Below are positions 1-8,929 of a stretch of DNA of 64,000 nucleotides, piece by piece (positions within the stretch are counted from its first letter, which is position 1; each line of letters starts with the position of its first letter). The stretch is from Alphaproteobacteria bacterium (GTDB lineage Bacteria > Pseudomonadota > Alphaproteobacteria > Kiloniellales > DSM-21159): positions 89,887 through 153,886 of the forward strand of contig JAUILQ010000002.1 of NCBI GenBank assembly GCA_030433005.1, written 5' to 3'. The notes beneath the pieces are model-generated. The model searched no databases. It was not told where the DNA came from and saw only the letters and a program-made list of their open reading frames with translations. Both the position numbers and the translations under genes were made by a program.

Positions 1-262
1 GGACCGCGACGGCACCAAGCAGGGCTTCAACATCCCGCTGACCCGGGCGGTCGCCGACGCGGTCACCGTCCCGGTCATCGCCTCCGGCGGCGCCGGCACC
101 GCCGAGCACATGGTCGAGGGCATCCGCGACGGCCACGCCACCGCGGTGCTGGCCGCCTCGATCTTCCACTACGGCGAGCTCTCGATCGCCGAGGTCAAGC
201 AGGCGATGGCCGCGGCCGGCCTGCCGGTGCGCCCGGTCGAGCTCTGCGGAGAAATCGCATGA
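1..262 (+). CDS. hisF: Imidazole glycerol phosphate synthase subunit HisF, C-terminal part
   Basis: Only the last 86 codons are in the window; the 5' part lies to the left. HisF is the cyclase subunit that, with HisH, forms imidazole glycerol phosphate and AICAR from PRFAR in histidine synthesis. The fragment opens with the DGTKQGFN segment and continues with [14 protein letters not shown], both typical of the C-terminal half of this (beta/alpha)8 barrel. The stop codon overlaps the ATG of hisE (ATGA at 259-262), so the two are translationally coupled in the usual hisF-hisE order. Confidence 0.95.
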   Translation, partial: DRDGTKQGFNIPLTRAVADAVTVPVIASGGAGTAEHMVEGIRDGHATAVLAASIFHYGELSIAEVKQAMAAAGLPVRPVELCGEIA

Positions 263-600
263 GCACACAAGGCGAGGAGACGGCGGCGGTCCTGGAGCGG
301 CTGTTCGCGACCATCGAGGCGCGCAAGGGCGCCGACCCCGGCAGCTCCTACACCGCCAAGCTGTTCCACAAGGGCCCCAAGAAGATCGCCCAGAAGCTCG
401 GCGAAGAGGCGGTCGAGACGGTCATCGCGGCGACCGCCGAGGGCCGCGACGAGCTGGCCGCCGAGAGCGCCGACCTGCTCTACCACCTGCTGGTGCTGTG
501 GTCGGCGCACGGCTTGCGCCCCGAGGAGGTCTGGGCCAGATTGGCCGCGCGCGAGGGCGTCTCCGGCGTTGCCGAGAAGGCCGCCCGCAAACGCGACTGA
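259..600 (+). CDS. hisE: Phosphoribosyl-ATP pyrophosphatase HisE
   Basis: 113 aa, normal for stand-alone HisE. It hydrolyses phosphoribosyl-ATP to phosphoribosyl-AMP and pyrophosphate, step 2 of histidine synthesis. The all-alpha MazG-like metal-binding pattern is visible as [18 protein letters not shown] followed by [17 protein letters not shown], whose acidic residues bind Mg. It overlaps the hisF stop by 4 bp, so the operon reads hisF-hisE and then, after 51 bp, a HIT-family gene, a common alphaproteobacterial arrangement. Confidence 0.96.
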   Translation: MSTQGEETAAVLERLFATIEARKGADPGSSYTAKLFHKGPKKIAQKLGEEAVETVIAATAEGRDELAAESADLLYHLLVLWSAHGLRPEEVWARLAAREGVSGVAEKAARKRD

Positions 601-651
601 GGCGCCAGGGCGACGGACGTCAGGGCAAACGGGCAGAGCAACGGGGCACGC

Positions 652-1023
652 ATGGCCGGCTACGACCAGAACAACGTCTTCGCCAAGATCCTGCGCGGCG
701 AGATCCCCTGCAAGAAGCTGCTCGAGAGCGAGCACGCCCTGGCCTTCCACGACATCGCCCCGCAGGCCCCGGTCCACGTGCTGGTCATCCCGAAGGGCAG
801 CTACGTCTCCTCGGCCGACTTCTTCGGCACGGCGAGCGACGCCGAGATCGCCGGCTTCTGCCGCACCGTGGCCCAGGCCGCCGAGCAGCTCGGCGTCGTC
901 GAGCAGGGCTACCGCATCCTCGCCAACCACGGCGCCGACGCCCACCAGGAGGTGCCGCACTTCCACGTGCACATCTTCGCCGGGCGCGACCTCGGCCGCA
1001 TGATCAAGCCGCCGGAGAAGTAG
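652..1023 (+). CDS. HIT family (HinT-like) nucleotide hydrolase
   Basis: 123 aa, the full length of a single-domain histidine triad protein. The signature HFHVHIFAG is at residues 103-111, with H103, H105 and H107 forming the triad; H107 would be the nucleophile. The N-terminal NNVFAKILRGEIP is typical of the HinT branch, which hydrolyses purine nucleoside phosphoramidates and aminoacyl-AMP. It follows hisE by 51 bp in the same direction. Its last 20 bases overlap the 3' end of the convergent DUF6314 gene. The family is clear; the cellular substrate is not known from sequence. Confidence 0.93.
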   Translation: MAGYDQNNVFAKILRGEIPCKKLLESEHALAFHDIAPQAPVHVLVIPKGSYVSSADFFGTASDAEIAGFCRTVAQAAEQLGVVEQGYRILANHGADAHQEVPHFHVHIFAGRDLGRMIKPPEK

Positions 1024-1513
1024 CGGCCGTTTCGGGCGTCGCCTCCGCGCGTCGGTATCGGCTCTCCAGGCGATAGGCCTTGCGCGGCCCCTCGACCCGC
1101 TGGACCACGGTGAAGCCGCCGTCCGGCAGGAAGCGGTAGGTGCCGAGATAGCGATCCGCGCCGCAGAGGTGTTCCGCCCCGCCGAAAAGCAGGCCGCCGG
1201 CGTCGCGGCTCAGCACGACCTCCTGGAAGACACGCGCCGGCGCCTCGGCGAACAGCACGGCGAAGCCCTGCGGCCGCGCGGCGAAGAGATAGCGCAGCCC
1301 GGCCCGGAAGGCGCCGGCACCGAGGTGCAGAAGTCCCTCCTCCCGATAGGCGAGACCCCCCGCCGCCGCCGCGAAGCGGGCGGCGCCTTCGAAGCGGCCG
1401 CGCTGGGCCGGGTCGGGGCTCTCGATCCGCCGGTCCAGCCGCCAGTTGCCGGCCAGTGCGGCGAGCAGCGCGCCCGCCTCGGGCCAGGCCGCGCCGGCCG
1501 GCGACCGCGCCAC
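1004..1513 (-). CDS. DUF6314 family protein
   Basis: About 169 aa from a GTG start at 1513, placed 8 bp after the stop of the upstream ion-channel gene; this spacing and the start of similarity decide the start. Visible landmarks are LAGNWRLDRRI near the N terminus, LAYREEGLLHLGAG in the middle and a C-terminal R/Y-rich stretch (RKAYRLESRYRR). The pattern matches DUF6314, a small soluble family of mostly alphaproteobacterial proteins of unknown function, possibly a lipocalin-like beta barrel (inference). No signal peptide is seen. The end overlaps the convergent HIT gene by 20 bp. Confidence 0.8.
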   Translation of the reverse strand: MARSPAGAAWPEAGALLAALAGNWRLDRRIESPDPAQRGRFEGAARFAAAAGGLAYREEGLLHLGAGAFRAGLRYLFAARPQGFAVLFAEAPARVFQEVVLSRDAGGLLFGGAEHLCGADRYLGTYRFLPDGGFTVVQRVEGPRKAYRLESRYRRAEATPETAATSPAA

Positions 1514-1521
1514 GCCGCGCC

Positions 1522-2373
1522 TCAGCCCGTTCCGCCGGGTCGCCCCTCCGGCCCCCGGAGCGCGGCGACCTCGGCGCGCAGCTCGCGCAGCTCGGCCAGG
1601 ATCGTCTCGCTGTCGGCGCGCTGGGCGGCGCGCTGCTCGGCCCGCTCCTCCTCCAGGTCGGCGTCGTGCTGGCTCTGCATGGCGTTGACGATGATCGCGA
1701 TGAACAGGTTCAGCACGGTGAAGGAGGTCGTCAGGATGAAGGGCACGAAGAAGGCCCAGGCCGCCGGATAGACCTCCATGACCGGGCGCACGATGCCCAT
1801 CGACCAGCTCTCCAGGGTCATGATCTGGAACAGGCTGTAGGCCGAGGCGCCGATCGTGCCGAACCACTCGGGAAAGGCTGAGCCGAACAGCTTCGTCGCC
1901 ATCACCGCGAAGACGTAGTAGATCAGCGACAGCAGCGCGACGATCGAGCCCATGCCGGGGATCGCCGAGAGCAGCGCCTGGACGACCCGGCGCATCGAGG
2001 GCACCGCCGAGATCAGGCGCAGCACGCGCAGCACCCGGAGCGCGCGCAGGATCGAGAGGTTGCCGGTCGCCGGCAGCAGCGCGATGCCGACGACCAGGCT
2101 GTCGAACAGGTTCCAGGGGTCGCGGAAGAAGCGCAGGCCGTAGGCGACCAGCTTGAGCGCCAGCTCGGCGACGAAGACCGCCAGGATCACCTTGTCGATC
2201 GCGAGCAGCAGCGGCCCGGCCTCGGCCATCGCCGTCTCGCTGGTCTCCAGGCCCAGGGTCACCGCGTTGACCACGATCAGCCCGGCGATCGCCAGCTGGA
2301 AGCTGCGCCGCTCGACCAGCCGCCGCAGCCGCGCGCGCAGTCCGTCTTCCCCCGACCCCATCACCGCTGTCAT
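1522..2373 (-). CDS. Voltage-gated sodium channel-like ion transport protein (NaChBac type)
   Basis: 283 aa, the size of a single-domain bacterial Nav channel subunit, which assembles as a tetramer in the inner membrane. Six membrane segments can be placed. S4 carries arginines at every third position (R110, R113, R116, R119). The pore has TLESWSM at about 187-193, close to the NaChBac selectivity filter TLESWAS. S6 ends in LNLFIAIIVNAMQ and is followed by a charged, probably coiled-coil tail (about 235-275) typical of these channels. The DUF6314 gene starts 8 bp after its stop. Na selectivity is inferred from the filter; no regulatory site was recognised. Confidence 0.9.
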   Translation of the reverse strand: MTAVMGSGEDGLRARLRRLVERRSFQLAIAGLIVVNAVTLGLETSETAMAEAGPLLLAIDKVILAVFVAELALKLVAYGLRFFRDPWNLFDSLVVGIALLPATGNLSILRALRVLRVLRLISAVPSMRRVVQALLSAIPGMGSIVALLSLIYYVFAVMATKLFGSAFPEWFGTIGASAYSLFQIMTLESWSMGIVRPVMEVYPAAWAFFVPFILTTSFTVLNLFIAIIVNAMQSQHDADLEEERAEQRAAQRADSETILAELRELRAEVAALRGPEGRPGGTG

Positions 2374-2473
2374 GACGCTCCTCGGCCCTTCCCTGTCGCC
2401 CCGTCAGCGAGGCGACGCGACGGGAAAGTGACCGCGCCGGGCCGCCAGTTCAAGGCGCTCTGCTGCGCCCGCC

Positions 2474-3994
2474 CTACCCCGCCCCCGGCAGCACCCGCCG
2501 ATAGCCCAGCGCCTCGGCGACCTGCAGGCGGGTGACCGGGCCGCCGCCCTCGAGGTCGGCCAGGGTGCGCGCGACGCGCAGGACGCGGTGGTAGCCGCGC
2601 GCCGAGAGCTTGAGGCGCTCGGCGGCCTGGGACAGCAGCGCGCGGCCGGCGGCGTCGGGCTCGGCGATGCGCTCGAGCAGCTTGCCGTCGGCCTCGGCGT
2701 TGCTGCCGAGACCCGGCTCGCCGAGCTCGTCGAAGCGCGCCCGCTGGATCGCGCGGGCGGCGGCGACCCTTGCCGCGACCGCCGCCGAGCCCTCGGCCGG
2801 CGGCGGCAGCGCCAGGTCGGCGGCGCCGACCGCCGGCACCTCGACGACCAGGTCGATGCGGTCGAATAGCGGCCCGGAGATGCGGCTCTGGTAGTCCTGG
2901 GCGCAGCGCGGCGCCTGGCGGCAGGCCAGGCCCGGGTCGCCGAGGTGGCCGCAGCGGCAGGGGTTCATCGCCGCGACCAGCTGGAAGCGCGCCGGGTAGC
3001 GCACGTGGGCGGCGGCGCGCGCGACGCTGACCCGGCCGCTCTCGAGCGGCTGCCGGAGCGATTCCAGGGTGGCCCGCTGGAACTCCGGCAGCTCGTCCAG
3101 GAACAGCACGCCGTGATGGGCCAGGCTGATCTCGCCGGGCCGGGCGCGCTGGCCGCCGCCGACCAGCGCCGGCAGCGAGGCCGAGTGGTGCGGGTCGCGG
3201 AACGGGCGGCGGCGCAGCAGCGCGCCGTTCTCCAGCCGCCCGGCGACCGAGTGGACCATCGAGACCTCCAGCGCCTCGGCCGGCGACAGCGGCGGCAGCA
3301 GGCCGGGCAGGCGCTGCGCCAGCATCGACTTGCCGCTGCCCGGCGGGCCGACCATCAGCAGGTTGTGGCCGCCGGCGGCGGCGACCTCCAGGGCGCGCTT
3401 GGCGCTCTCCTGGCCCTTGATGTCGGCGAGGTCGGGGATCTGGCCGGACGGCTCGGCGACGCGCGGCTTCGGCGGGCTCAGCACCTGGTCGCCCTTGAGG
3501 TGGTTGACCAGCGCGATCAGCGAGTCCGGCGCCAACACCTCCAGGCCCTCGGCCCAGGCCGCCTCCGGGCCCTGCGCGCGCGGCACCACCAGGACGCGCT
3601 CGCTGGCCGAGGCGTGCAGCGCCGCCGGCAGCACGCCGGCGACCGGCGCCAGGCGGCCGTCCAGCGACAGCTCGCCGAGCGCCAGCAGCCCGGCCGCCTC
3701 GTCGGCCGGCAGCACGCCGACCGCGGCCATCAGGGCCAGCGCGATCGGCAGGTCGTAGTGGCTGCCCTCCTTCAGGAGGTCGGCCGGCGCCAGGTTGACG
3801 ACGATGCGCTCGCTCGGCAGCGCCAGGCCGATCGCCTCCAGCGCGCCGCGCACCCGCTCGCGGCTCTCGGCGACCGCCTTGTCGGCGAGGCCGACGATCA
3901 GGAAGTTCGGCAGCCCGCCGCCGACGCGCACCTGGACGTCGACGTCGACCACCTCGATGCCCTGGAAGGCCACCGTCCCGACCCGCGCGACCAT
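2474..3994 (-). CDS. comM: YifB/ComM family Mg chelatase-like AAA+ ATPase
   Basis: 506 aa, standard length. Domain order: N-terminal Lon-protease-like ChlI fold (about 1-170), AAA+ core with Walker A GPPGSGKS (216-223) and a Walker B GVLFLDELPEF, and a C-terminal Mg-chelatase-like helical domain ending in RVLRVARTLADLEG. ComM is a hexameric helicase that drives branch migration of integrated DNA during natural transformation; the gene is also widespread in bacteria not known to be competent. It stands alone with its own candidate promoter just upstream. Family is certain; a transformation role here is inference. Confidence 0.93.
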   Translation of the reverse strand: MVARVGTVAFQGIEVVDVDVQVRVGGGLPNFLIVGLADKAVAESRERVRGALEAIGLALPSERIVVNLAPADLLKEGSHYDLPIALALMAAVGVLPADEAAGLLALGELSLDGRLAPVAGVLPAALHASASERVLVVPRAQGPEAAWAEGLEVLAPDSLIALVNHLKGDQVLSPPKPRVAEPSGQIPDLADIKGQESAKRALEVAAAGGHNLLMVGPPGSGKSMLAQRLPGLLPPLSPAEALEVSMVHSVAGRLENGALLRRRPFRDPHHSASLPALVGGGQRARPGEISLAHHGVLFLDELPEFQRATLESLRQPLESGRVSVARAAAHVRYPARFQLVAAMNPCRCGHLGDPGLACRQAPRCAQDYQSRISGPLFDRIDLVVEVPAVGAADLALPPPAEGSAAVAARVAAARAIQRARFDELGEPGLGSNAEADGKLLERIAEPDAAGRALLSQAAERLKLSARGYHRVLRVARTLADLEGGGPVTRLQVAEALGYRRVLPGAG

Positions 3995-4047
3995 GCCCGC
4001 CCCTTTCCCCGATGCCTCGCGCCGACGTTCCCGCCCTGTTCACGGCC

Positions 4048-4075
4048 AGTCTAGAGGTTGCGACCCTGCGCGCAA
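4048..4075 (-). promoter_or_regulatory. Candidate sigma70-type promoter for comM
   Basis: On the minus strand TTGCGC (4070-4075) is followed after 16 bases by TAGACT (4048-4053), about 55 bp before the comM ATG at 3994. Both boxes are reasonable for a GC-rich alphaproteobacterium. No operator-like repeat was seen nearby. Confidence 0.4.
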
Positions 4076-4198
4076 GGGTTGGGATCGCGCGGCCGCCGGA
4101 CTGGGCCGCGCGATCGGGGGCCGGGGGCGGCGGGGGCAAGAAGACGGCTGCCGTCGCCGCCTGCGACGACGTAGACTGGCGGGCGAGGGGGACAGCGG

Positions 4199-4849
4199 AT
4201 GGCGGACAGCAGCAGGGCGGCCCCCGGCGGGGCCCGGACGGCAGGACCGAGGCGGGCGACCAAGGCGCCGCGCACCAAACCGGCGGAGGTCCGGCGCGCC
4301 GAGCTGATGGCAGCGGCGGAGCGCCTGTTCCTGAGCCAGGGCGTCGAGGCGACGACGGTCGCCCAGATCACCCGGGCGGCCGGCGTCGCCAAGGGCAGCT
4401 TCTACCTGCAGTTCACGACCAGGGACGAGCTGCTGTCGGCGCTGCGCCGGCGCTTCCTGGACGACTATCTGGAGGAGCTCGACGCCGTCGTCGGCGAGGT
4501 CCCGGAAGACCACCACGCCGCGCGGCTGGCGGTCTGGACGGCGGTCACGCTCTCGGTCTTCCTCGACGGCGCGGCGCAGCGCGGGCTGCTGTTCGCGGCG
4601 CCCGGCGACTATGCCGCGCCGACCCCCGCGTCACCCGGCGGCGGCAACGGCGCGGTCGAGCGGCTGACGGCGCTGCTCGAGGCCGGCGCGCGGGCCGGCA
4701 CTTGGCGCCTGCCGGCGGCCCGCGCGACGGCGGTTTTCCTGTTCCACGGCCTGCTCGGCCTGCTCGACGACCGGGCCGGCGTCGACCGCGAGGCGCTCGA
4801 GGAGGCGGCGATGGCGCTGGTCGAGCGGCTGGTGCTCGCCTCCGACTGA
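4199..4849 (+). CDS. TetR/AcrR family transcriptional regulator
   Basis: 216 aa. After a basic, Ala/Pro-rich tail of about 30 residues comes the TetR N-terminal domain: RRAELMAAAERLFLSQGVEATTVAQITRAAGVAKGSFYLQFTTRDEL, a helix-turn-helix with the typical KGSFYLQF recognition-helix end. The rest (about 80-216) is the variable all-helical ligand and dimer domain. Neighbours are divergent comM and a convergent PAS gene, so the target is not evident; TetR proteins usually repress a neighbouring or distant efflux or metabolic gene. Start ATG lies 6 bp after a GGGGGA stretch. Confidence 0.9.
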   Translation: MADSSRAAPGGARTAGPRRATKAPRTKPAEVRRAELMAAAERLFLSQGVEATTVAQITRAAGVAKGSFYLQFTTRDELLSALRRRFLDDYLEELDAVVGEVPEDHHAARLAVWTAVTLSVFLDGAAQRGLLFAAPGDYAAPTPASPGGGNGAVERLTALLEAGARAGTWRLPAARATAVFLFHGLLGLLDDRAGVDREALEEAAMALVERLVLASD

Positions 4850-4870
4850 TCGCGGCAGCGGGGGCGGTGC

Positions 4871-5506
4871 TCAGGACAGGGTCGCGACCCGCTCGCCGCT
4901 CTCGTCCTCGACCCAGCCGCGCTCGCCGTCCCTGGGCCGCAGGCACCAGATCGTGGTGATCTGCTGGGGCTCGGACAGGGCGGCGGAGGGTACCAGGGCG
5001 TAGACGGTGGCGCCGATCACGATGGCACAGCCGCTCTCGCGGTCGACCGCGGGCAGGATCACCCGCTCGCCGCGGAAGGTGCGGTCGTTGCGCAGGTAGA
5101 CGAGGCCGCTGGTGTGCAGCAGCGCCGGCGCGTCGACGACCGTCGCGTAGCGGCGCTGGACGATGGTCAGGCCCGGCTCCGGAATGATCTCGTCGAGGTG
5201 CCAGCCCGCGAGGTTGCGCTTGTAGATGTCGTTGATCCGCTCGCCCGCCAGGCGATAGCGGAAGCGCTGCCCGCCGGGGTCGCGCTCGCAGGTCCAGAGG
5301 TGCGGCAGCGCCGGTCCCAGATCGACCGGGTCGACCGCGCGGCGCTCCGGCGGGTCGCCGCCCTGCCAGGCCGCCTGCCAGACCTCGAGCACGCGGCGCA
5401 GGACCGGCTCCTGCGGGGCGATGCCGACCGGGCTCGGCCGCTCCGCACGCTCGGCGGGGCGTTCGGGCGGACGGTCGTCGGGCCGGTGGTCCGGGCCCTC
5501 GTGCAT
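4871..5506 (-). CDS. PAS domain-containing protein (PAS_5 type)
   Basis: About 211 aa. I chose the ATG at 5506 because AGGAG lies 9 bases upstream; an ATG at 5515 and a GTG at 5551 are also in frame. After a Pro/Glu-rich start comes a compact PAS_5 domain of a type common in Rhodospirillales, with LPHLWTCERDPGGQRFRYRLAGERI and an aromatic-rich core. No kinase, cyclase or DNA-binding domain is attached, so this is a stand-alone sensory or adaptor module. Ligand and partner are unknown. It converges on the TetR gene with a 21-bp gap. Confidence 0.78.
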   Translation of the reverse strand: MHEGPDHRPDDRPPERPAERAERPSPVGIAPQEPVLRRVLEVWQAAWQGGDPPERRAVDPVDLGPALPHLWTCERDPGGQRFRYRLAGERINDIYKRNLAGWHLDEIIPEPGLTIVQRRYATVVDAPALLHTSGLVYLRNDRTFRGERVILPAVDRESGCAIVIGATVYALVPSAALSEPQQITTIWCLRPRDGERGWVEDESGERVATLS

Positions 5507-5646
5507 CGGCGTCATCTCCTGAGCTGGAGCGGGAACGGAGGCAGGTCGCACGCCAGAACGCGCGGCGGGCGTGCGCCCAGTGAAGGCCTCGGCCGGGCGG
5601 TCGTCAACCGACGGCTGCCGTGCCGGCGGCCCCGCGGGTCAACGGC

Positions 5647-6147
5647 TCAGGCCACCCAGAGATCCCGGGCCTTGTGCCAGCCCTCGATGGATTCCTCGGG
5701 ATAGCCGTCGAAGCAGAGGTCGTCGGGGGCGACCTGCGGCACCACCCAGTCCGGCTTGTCGGCGAGCAGGATGTGCACCGTCTGCGGCGGCACCGGCAGC
5801 GGGCTGTCGATGGCCGAGGCCAGCGGATGCACCAGCTCCGGCCAGGTCGGGTCGTAGAGCCAGAGCGCGCTGGCGCAATGCCGGCAGAAGTTGCGCTCGC
5901 CGCTGCTGATCTCGCAGCGCCCGCCGCGGTCGATCTCGGCACGGTAGACCGACAGCGCGTCGCGGCCCTCGCGGCCGCCGATCTCCAGCGTCTCGTTGAG
6001 GCCGGCCAGGTTGATGGCGTAGCCGCCGCCGCCGGCGGTCTTGCGGCAGATGCTGCAGTAGCAGCGCATGTAGGGATGCGGCGTGTGGCTCTTCACGCTG
6101 AAGCGCACGGCGCCGCAGCGGCAGCTGCCGTCGAGGGTGGTCGGCAT
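5647..6147 (-). CDS. GFA family protein (CENP-V/GFA zinc-binding domain)
   Basis: 166 aa. Cysteines are arranged as in the GFA fold: C9 and C11 in CRCG, C29, C31 and C34 in RCYCSIC, and C88 and C91 in FCRHC, ligands for two zinc ions. The family is named after glutathione-dependent formaldehyde-activating enzyme, but most members have no proven activity. Here it lies 103 bp downstream of gshB (glutathione synthase) in the same direction, a suggestive but unproven link to glutathione chemistry. Confidence 0.88.
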   Translation of the reverse strand: MPTTLDGSCRCGAVRFSVKSHTPHPYMRCYCSICRKTAGGGGYAINLAGLNETLEIGGREGRDALSVYRAEIDRGGRCEISSGERNFCRHCASALWLYDPTWPELVHPLASAIDSPLPVPPQTVHILLADKPDWVVPQVAPDDLCFDGYPEESIEGWHKARDLWVA

Positions 6148-6250
6148 CGCAGAATCTCCCGCTTTCCGGTGCCAGCCTGAGGTGGCGACGGCGAACGCCG
6201 CTTGCCAGGGGGCGCGTGCGCGCCCGGCTTCCCGCTGTTCCGGCTGCCGG

Positions 6251-7219
6251 CTACTCCGGCAGCCGCCGGTCGGTGCGGTCGGCGAGGCGGCCCTCGATGG
6301 CGTCCCAGATCAGGCCGGAGAGGTTGGCGTCGTCGAAGCGGTCGATCTCCTGGATGCCGGTCGGCGAGGTCACGTTGATCTCGGTCAGGAAGCCGCCGAT
6401 CACGTCGATGCCGACGAAGATCAGGCCGCGCTCGCGCAGCGCCGGGCCGATGGCGGCGCAGATCTCGCGGTCGCGCTCGCTCAGCACGTCCTTCACCGCC
6501 TTGCCGCCGACGTGCATGTTGCTGCGCGCCTCGCCCTCGGCCGGCACCCGGTTGATCGCGCCGACCGGCTCGCCGTCGACCAGGATGATGCGCTTGTCGC
6601 CCTGGCGCACCGCCGGCAGGTACTTCTGGACGATCACCGGCTCGCGGAACATCTGGCTGAACAGCTCGAGCAGGGCGTTGAGGTTCTCGTCCTCGGGGCG
6701 GATGCGGAACACGCCGGCGCCGCCGTTGCCGTAGAGCGGCTTGACGATCAGGTCGGCGTGCTTCTTCCGGAACTCCTGGATCTCGCCGCGGTGGCCGGTG
6801 ATCAGCGTCGGCGGCATGAGGTCCGGGAAGTGGGTGACGAACAGCTTCTCCGGCGCGTTGCGCACGCTGGCCGGGTCGTTGACCACCAGCGTCGCCGGAT
6901 GGATGTGCTCGAGCAGGTGGGTCGCGGTGATGTAGGCCATGTCGAACGGCGGGTCCTGGCGCATCAGCACGACGTCGACCGTCGCCAGGTCGACCGTCTC
7001 GGCGGCGCCCAGGCTGTAGTGGTCGCCCTTGATCCGGCGCACCTCGAGCGGCCGCGCGTGGGCGTAGACCCGGCCGTCGCGGAACGCCAGGTCGCGCGGC
7101 AGGTAGTGATAGAGGCCGTGGCCGCGCTTCGCCGCCTCGAGGGCCAGCGCGAAGGTCGAGTCGGCATTGATGTCGACCGACTCGATCGGGTCCATCTGGA
7201 TGGCGACGGCAAGGCTCAT
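6251..7219 (-). CDS. gshB: Glutathione synthase
   Basis: 322 aa from ATG 7219 ([11 protein letters not shown]), the conserved N terminus of GshB; an in-frame longer start is possible but lacks similarity. ATP-grasp ligase that adds glycine to gamma-glutamylcysteine in the cytoplasm. Landmarks: [37 protein letters not shown] (ATP-grasp lid and nucleotide binding) and a C-terminal [19 protein letters not shown] with the Mg-binding acidic residues. It is the last gene of the leftward set starting at rsmI, 105 bp after the SirB1 gene. Confidence 0.96.
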   Translation of the reverse strand: MSLAVAIQMDPIESVDINADSTFALALEAAKRGHGLYHYLPRDLAFRDGRVYAHARPLEVRRIKGDHYSLGAAETVDLATVDVVLMRQDPPFDMAYITATHLLEHIHPATLVVNDPASVRNAPEKLFVTHFPDLMPPTLITGHRGEIQEFRKKHADLIVKPLYGNGGAGVFRIRPEDENLNALLELFSQMFREPVIVQKYLPAVRQGDKRIILVDGEPVGAINRVPAEGEARSNMHVGGKAVKDVLSERDREICAAIGPALRERGLIFVGIDVIGGFLTEINVTSPTGIQEIDRFDDANLSGLIWDAIEGRLADRTDRRLPE

Positions 7220-7324
7220 GGCGGCGGCGACCTGAAAGTTGCGGGGCGAAAAGAGCGGTAGCACCGGACGCCGCCGATGCAAAGGCCGAGTGCGGCGCGA
7301 GGCACGGGCCGGAAGCGCGGCGGC

Positions 7325-8224
7325 TCAGTTCAGCTTGGCGCGCAGCCGGCCGACCAGCTTCAGCACCTCGGCGCGCCGCGGGTCGGCGGGCGCCAGCTCC
7401 AGGAAGTTGTCGAGCGCGAAGAGCGCGGCGCGCAGGTTGTCGAGCCGCAGGTGCAGCAGGCCGGCCTCGCGCCACAGCGCGCCCTGGCCGGGATCGAGCA
7501 GCAGCATCGACTCGACCGCCTCCAGCGCCGGCACCAGGGCGCCCTCGCGCAGCTGGCGCACCTTGATGTTGTTCTGCAGGCGCAACAGGATCTCGCGATT
7601 GCCGCAGGCCGCGTAGTGGCTCGGCGCCAGCTCGGCGTCCTGGCCCTGGACGGCCTTGAGCAGGCCGCGCAGCGCCTGGGGCCCGAGCGGCGCGCCGTCG
7701 CGGAAGGGGTCGAGGATGACGCGCTGCGTGCCGAGCTCCAGGCGGATCAGGAAGTGCCCCGGGAAGTTGACGCCCTCGGCCTGCCAGCCCTGGCGGCGCG
7801 CGGCGTGCAGCCAGAGGATGGCGAGCGCCACCGGCAGGCCGCGCCGGCGGTCGATGACGCGCATCAGGTTGGCGTTCTGCAGGTCGTCGTAGCTGTCGGC
7901 GTCGCCGGCATAGGCGTAGCGCTCGACCAGGACCGCGCGCAGCGCCGCGACCCGGGCTTCGAGTGCGCCGCCGGAATCGCCGCCGCCGGCCCCGCCGAGA
8001 TCTGCGGTGTCGCGCTCGAGCAGCGAGAGGTGGTGCCGGTAGCGCTCCAGTGGCTGCTGCGGCTGCTCGAGCGCGGCCAGCAGCAGCGCGGTCTCGGCGA
8101 GGTCGATCTCGGCGTCGGCGCGGTTGCCGATCTCGCGCAGGCGCCGCTCCAGCTCGGCCCGGCCGCTGGCGGCCGACCAGCGCTCCGGTGAACGCAGGCT
8201 CTCGTCCTCGGGCGGCCGGCTCAC
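7325..8224 (-). CDS. SirB1 family protein (transglutaminase-like core with TPR-like C terminus)
   Basis: 299 aa from a GTG at 8224 whose last two bases form part of the upstream stop (GTGA), a strong coupling signal. The middle holds the transglut_core2 region (DSYDDLQNANLMRVIDRRRGLPVALAILWLHAARRQGW, then EGVNFPGHFLIRL). The C-terminal part consists of helical, TPR-like repeats (GALWREAGLLHLRLDNLRAALFALDNFL). Members are conserved next to core genes, but the biochemical role is unknown. It sits between a BON lipoprotein gene and gshB. Confidence 0.88.
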   Translation of the reverse strand: MSRPPEDESLRSPERWSAASGRAELERRLREIGNRADAEIDLAETALLLAALEQPQQPLERYRHHLSLLERDTADLGGAGGGDSGGALEARVAALRAVLVERYAYAGDADSYDDLQNANLMRVIDRRRGLPVALAILWLHAARRQGWQAEGVNFPGHFLIRLELGTQRVILDPFRDGAPLGPQALRGLLKAVQGQDAELAPSHYAACGNREILLRLQNNIKVRQLREGALVPALEAVESMLLLDPGQGALWREAGLLHLRLDNLRAALFALDNFLELAPADPRRAEVLKLVGRLRAKLN

Positions 8225-8814
8225 GCCTCGGGCTCCAGGAAGCGCACGTAGGGGACGAAGCCGCGGACGTAGCGGATCTGCCGGGCGTAGCGCTCGATCC
8301 GGTCGAGCGCGGCACGGTTGCGTGCGATGCCGAGCACGAAGACCGTGCCGTTGAGCACCTCGATCGAGTAGTTGACCGCCGAGACCTGCCGGTCGAGCAC
8401 CAGGTCGGCCTTGAGCTGCGTCGCGATCCAGCGGTCGCGTGCCCGGTCGACCAGCGAGCTCTCGTCGCGCACCTGCAGCTCGTTGATGACCTCTCGCACG
8501 CCCTCGGGCTGCCAGGCCAGGCGCACCGCCTCGACCTCGTCCCCCGGCGTCGGCACGTTGCCGGTCAGCAGCACGCGGCCCTCCTCGACGGAGAAGCCGA
8601 CGTCGGCGAACAGCTCGAGGTCGCGGCGAAAGAAGCGCTCGTTGAGGCCGGCGCGGATCGCCGCGTCGTCGACCGAGGTCGCGAAGCCCTTCTCGCTCGA
8701 GGCGGCAAGCCCGCCGCTCGCGGCGACGCCCAGCGCGGCGCCGGTGGGCGAGCAGGCGGCGAGGCCGAGACACAGCAGCAGGGCGCCGGCGGCCGGCAGG
8801 AAGGCGAGTTTCAT
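8221..8814 (-). CDS. BON domain-containing lipoprotein
   Basis: 197 aa from ATG 8814, chosen because it gives a clean lipoprotein signal: a hydrophobic stretch ending LGLAAC with C21 as the lipidated residue. The mature part has two BON-like units (about 43-115 and 120-190), recognisable by GFSVEEGRVLLTGNVPTPGDE and SIEVLNGTVFVLGIARN. The layout resembles DolP/OsmY-type envelope proteins that bind anionic phospholipids and support outer-membrane integrity. The gene lies between yraN (115 bp upstream) and SirB1, which its stop overlaps. Confidence 0.9.
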   Translation of the reverse strand: MKLAFLPAAGALLLCLGLAACSPTGAALGVAASGGLAASSEKGFATSVDDAAIRAGLNERFFRRDLELFADVGFSVEEGRVLLTGNVPTPGDEVEAVRLAWQPEGVREVINELQVRDESSLVDRARDRWIATQLKADLVLDRQVSAVNYSIEVLNGTVFVLGIARNRAALDRIERYARQIRYVRGFVPYVRFLEPEA

Positions 8815-8929
8815 GTCGGGCGTCTCACGCGGAACCTGCGCTAAGCTGAGGGCGCCGCAGGCCAGCGTCAAGCCGACCCCGGGTCGCGTTCCGCCTGGCG
8901 AGCGCTCGGCCCCTCAGCTCTCGGCACCC

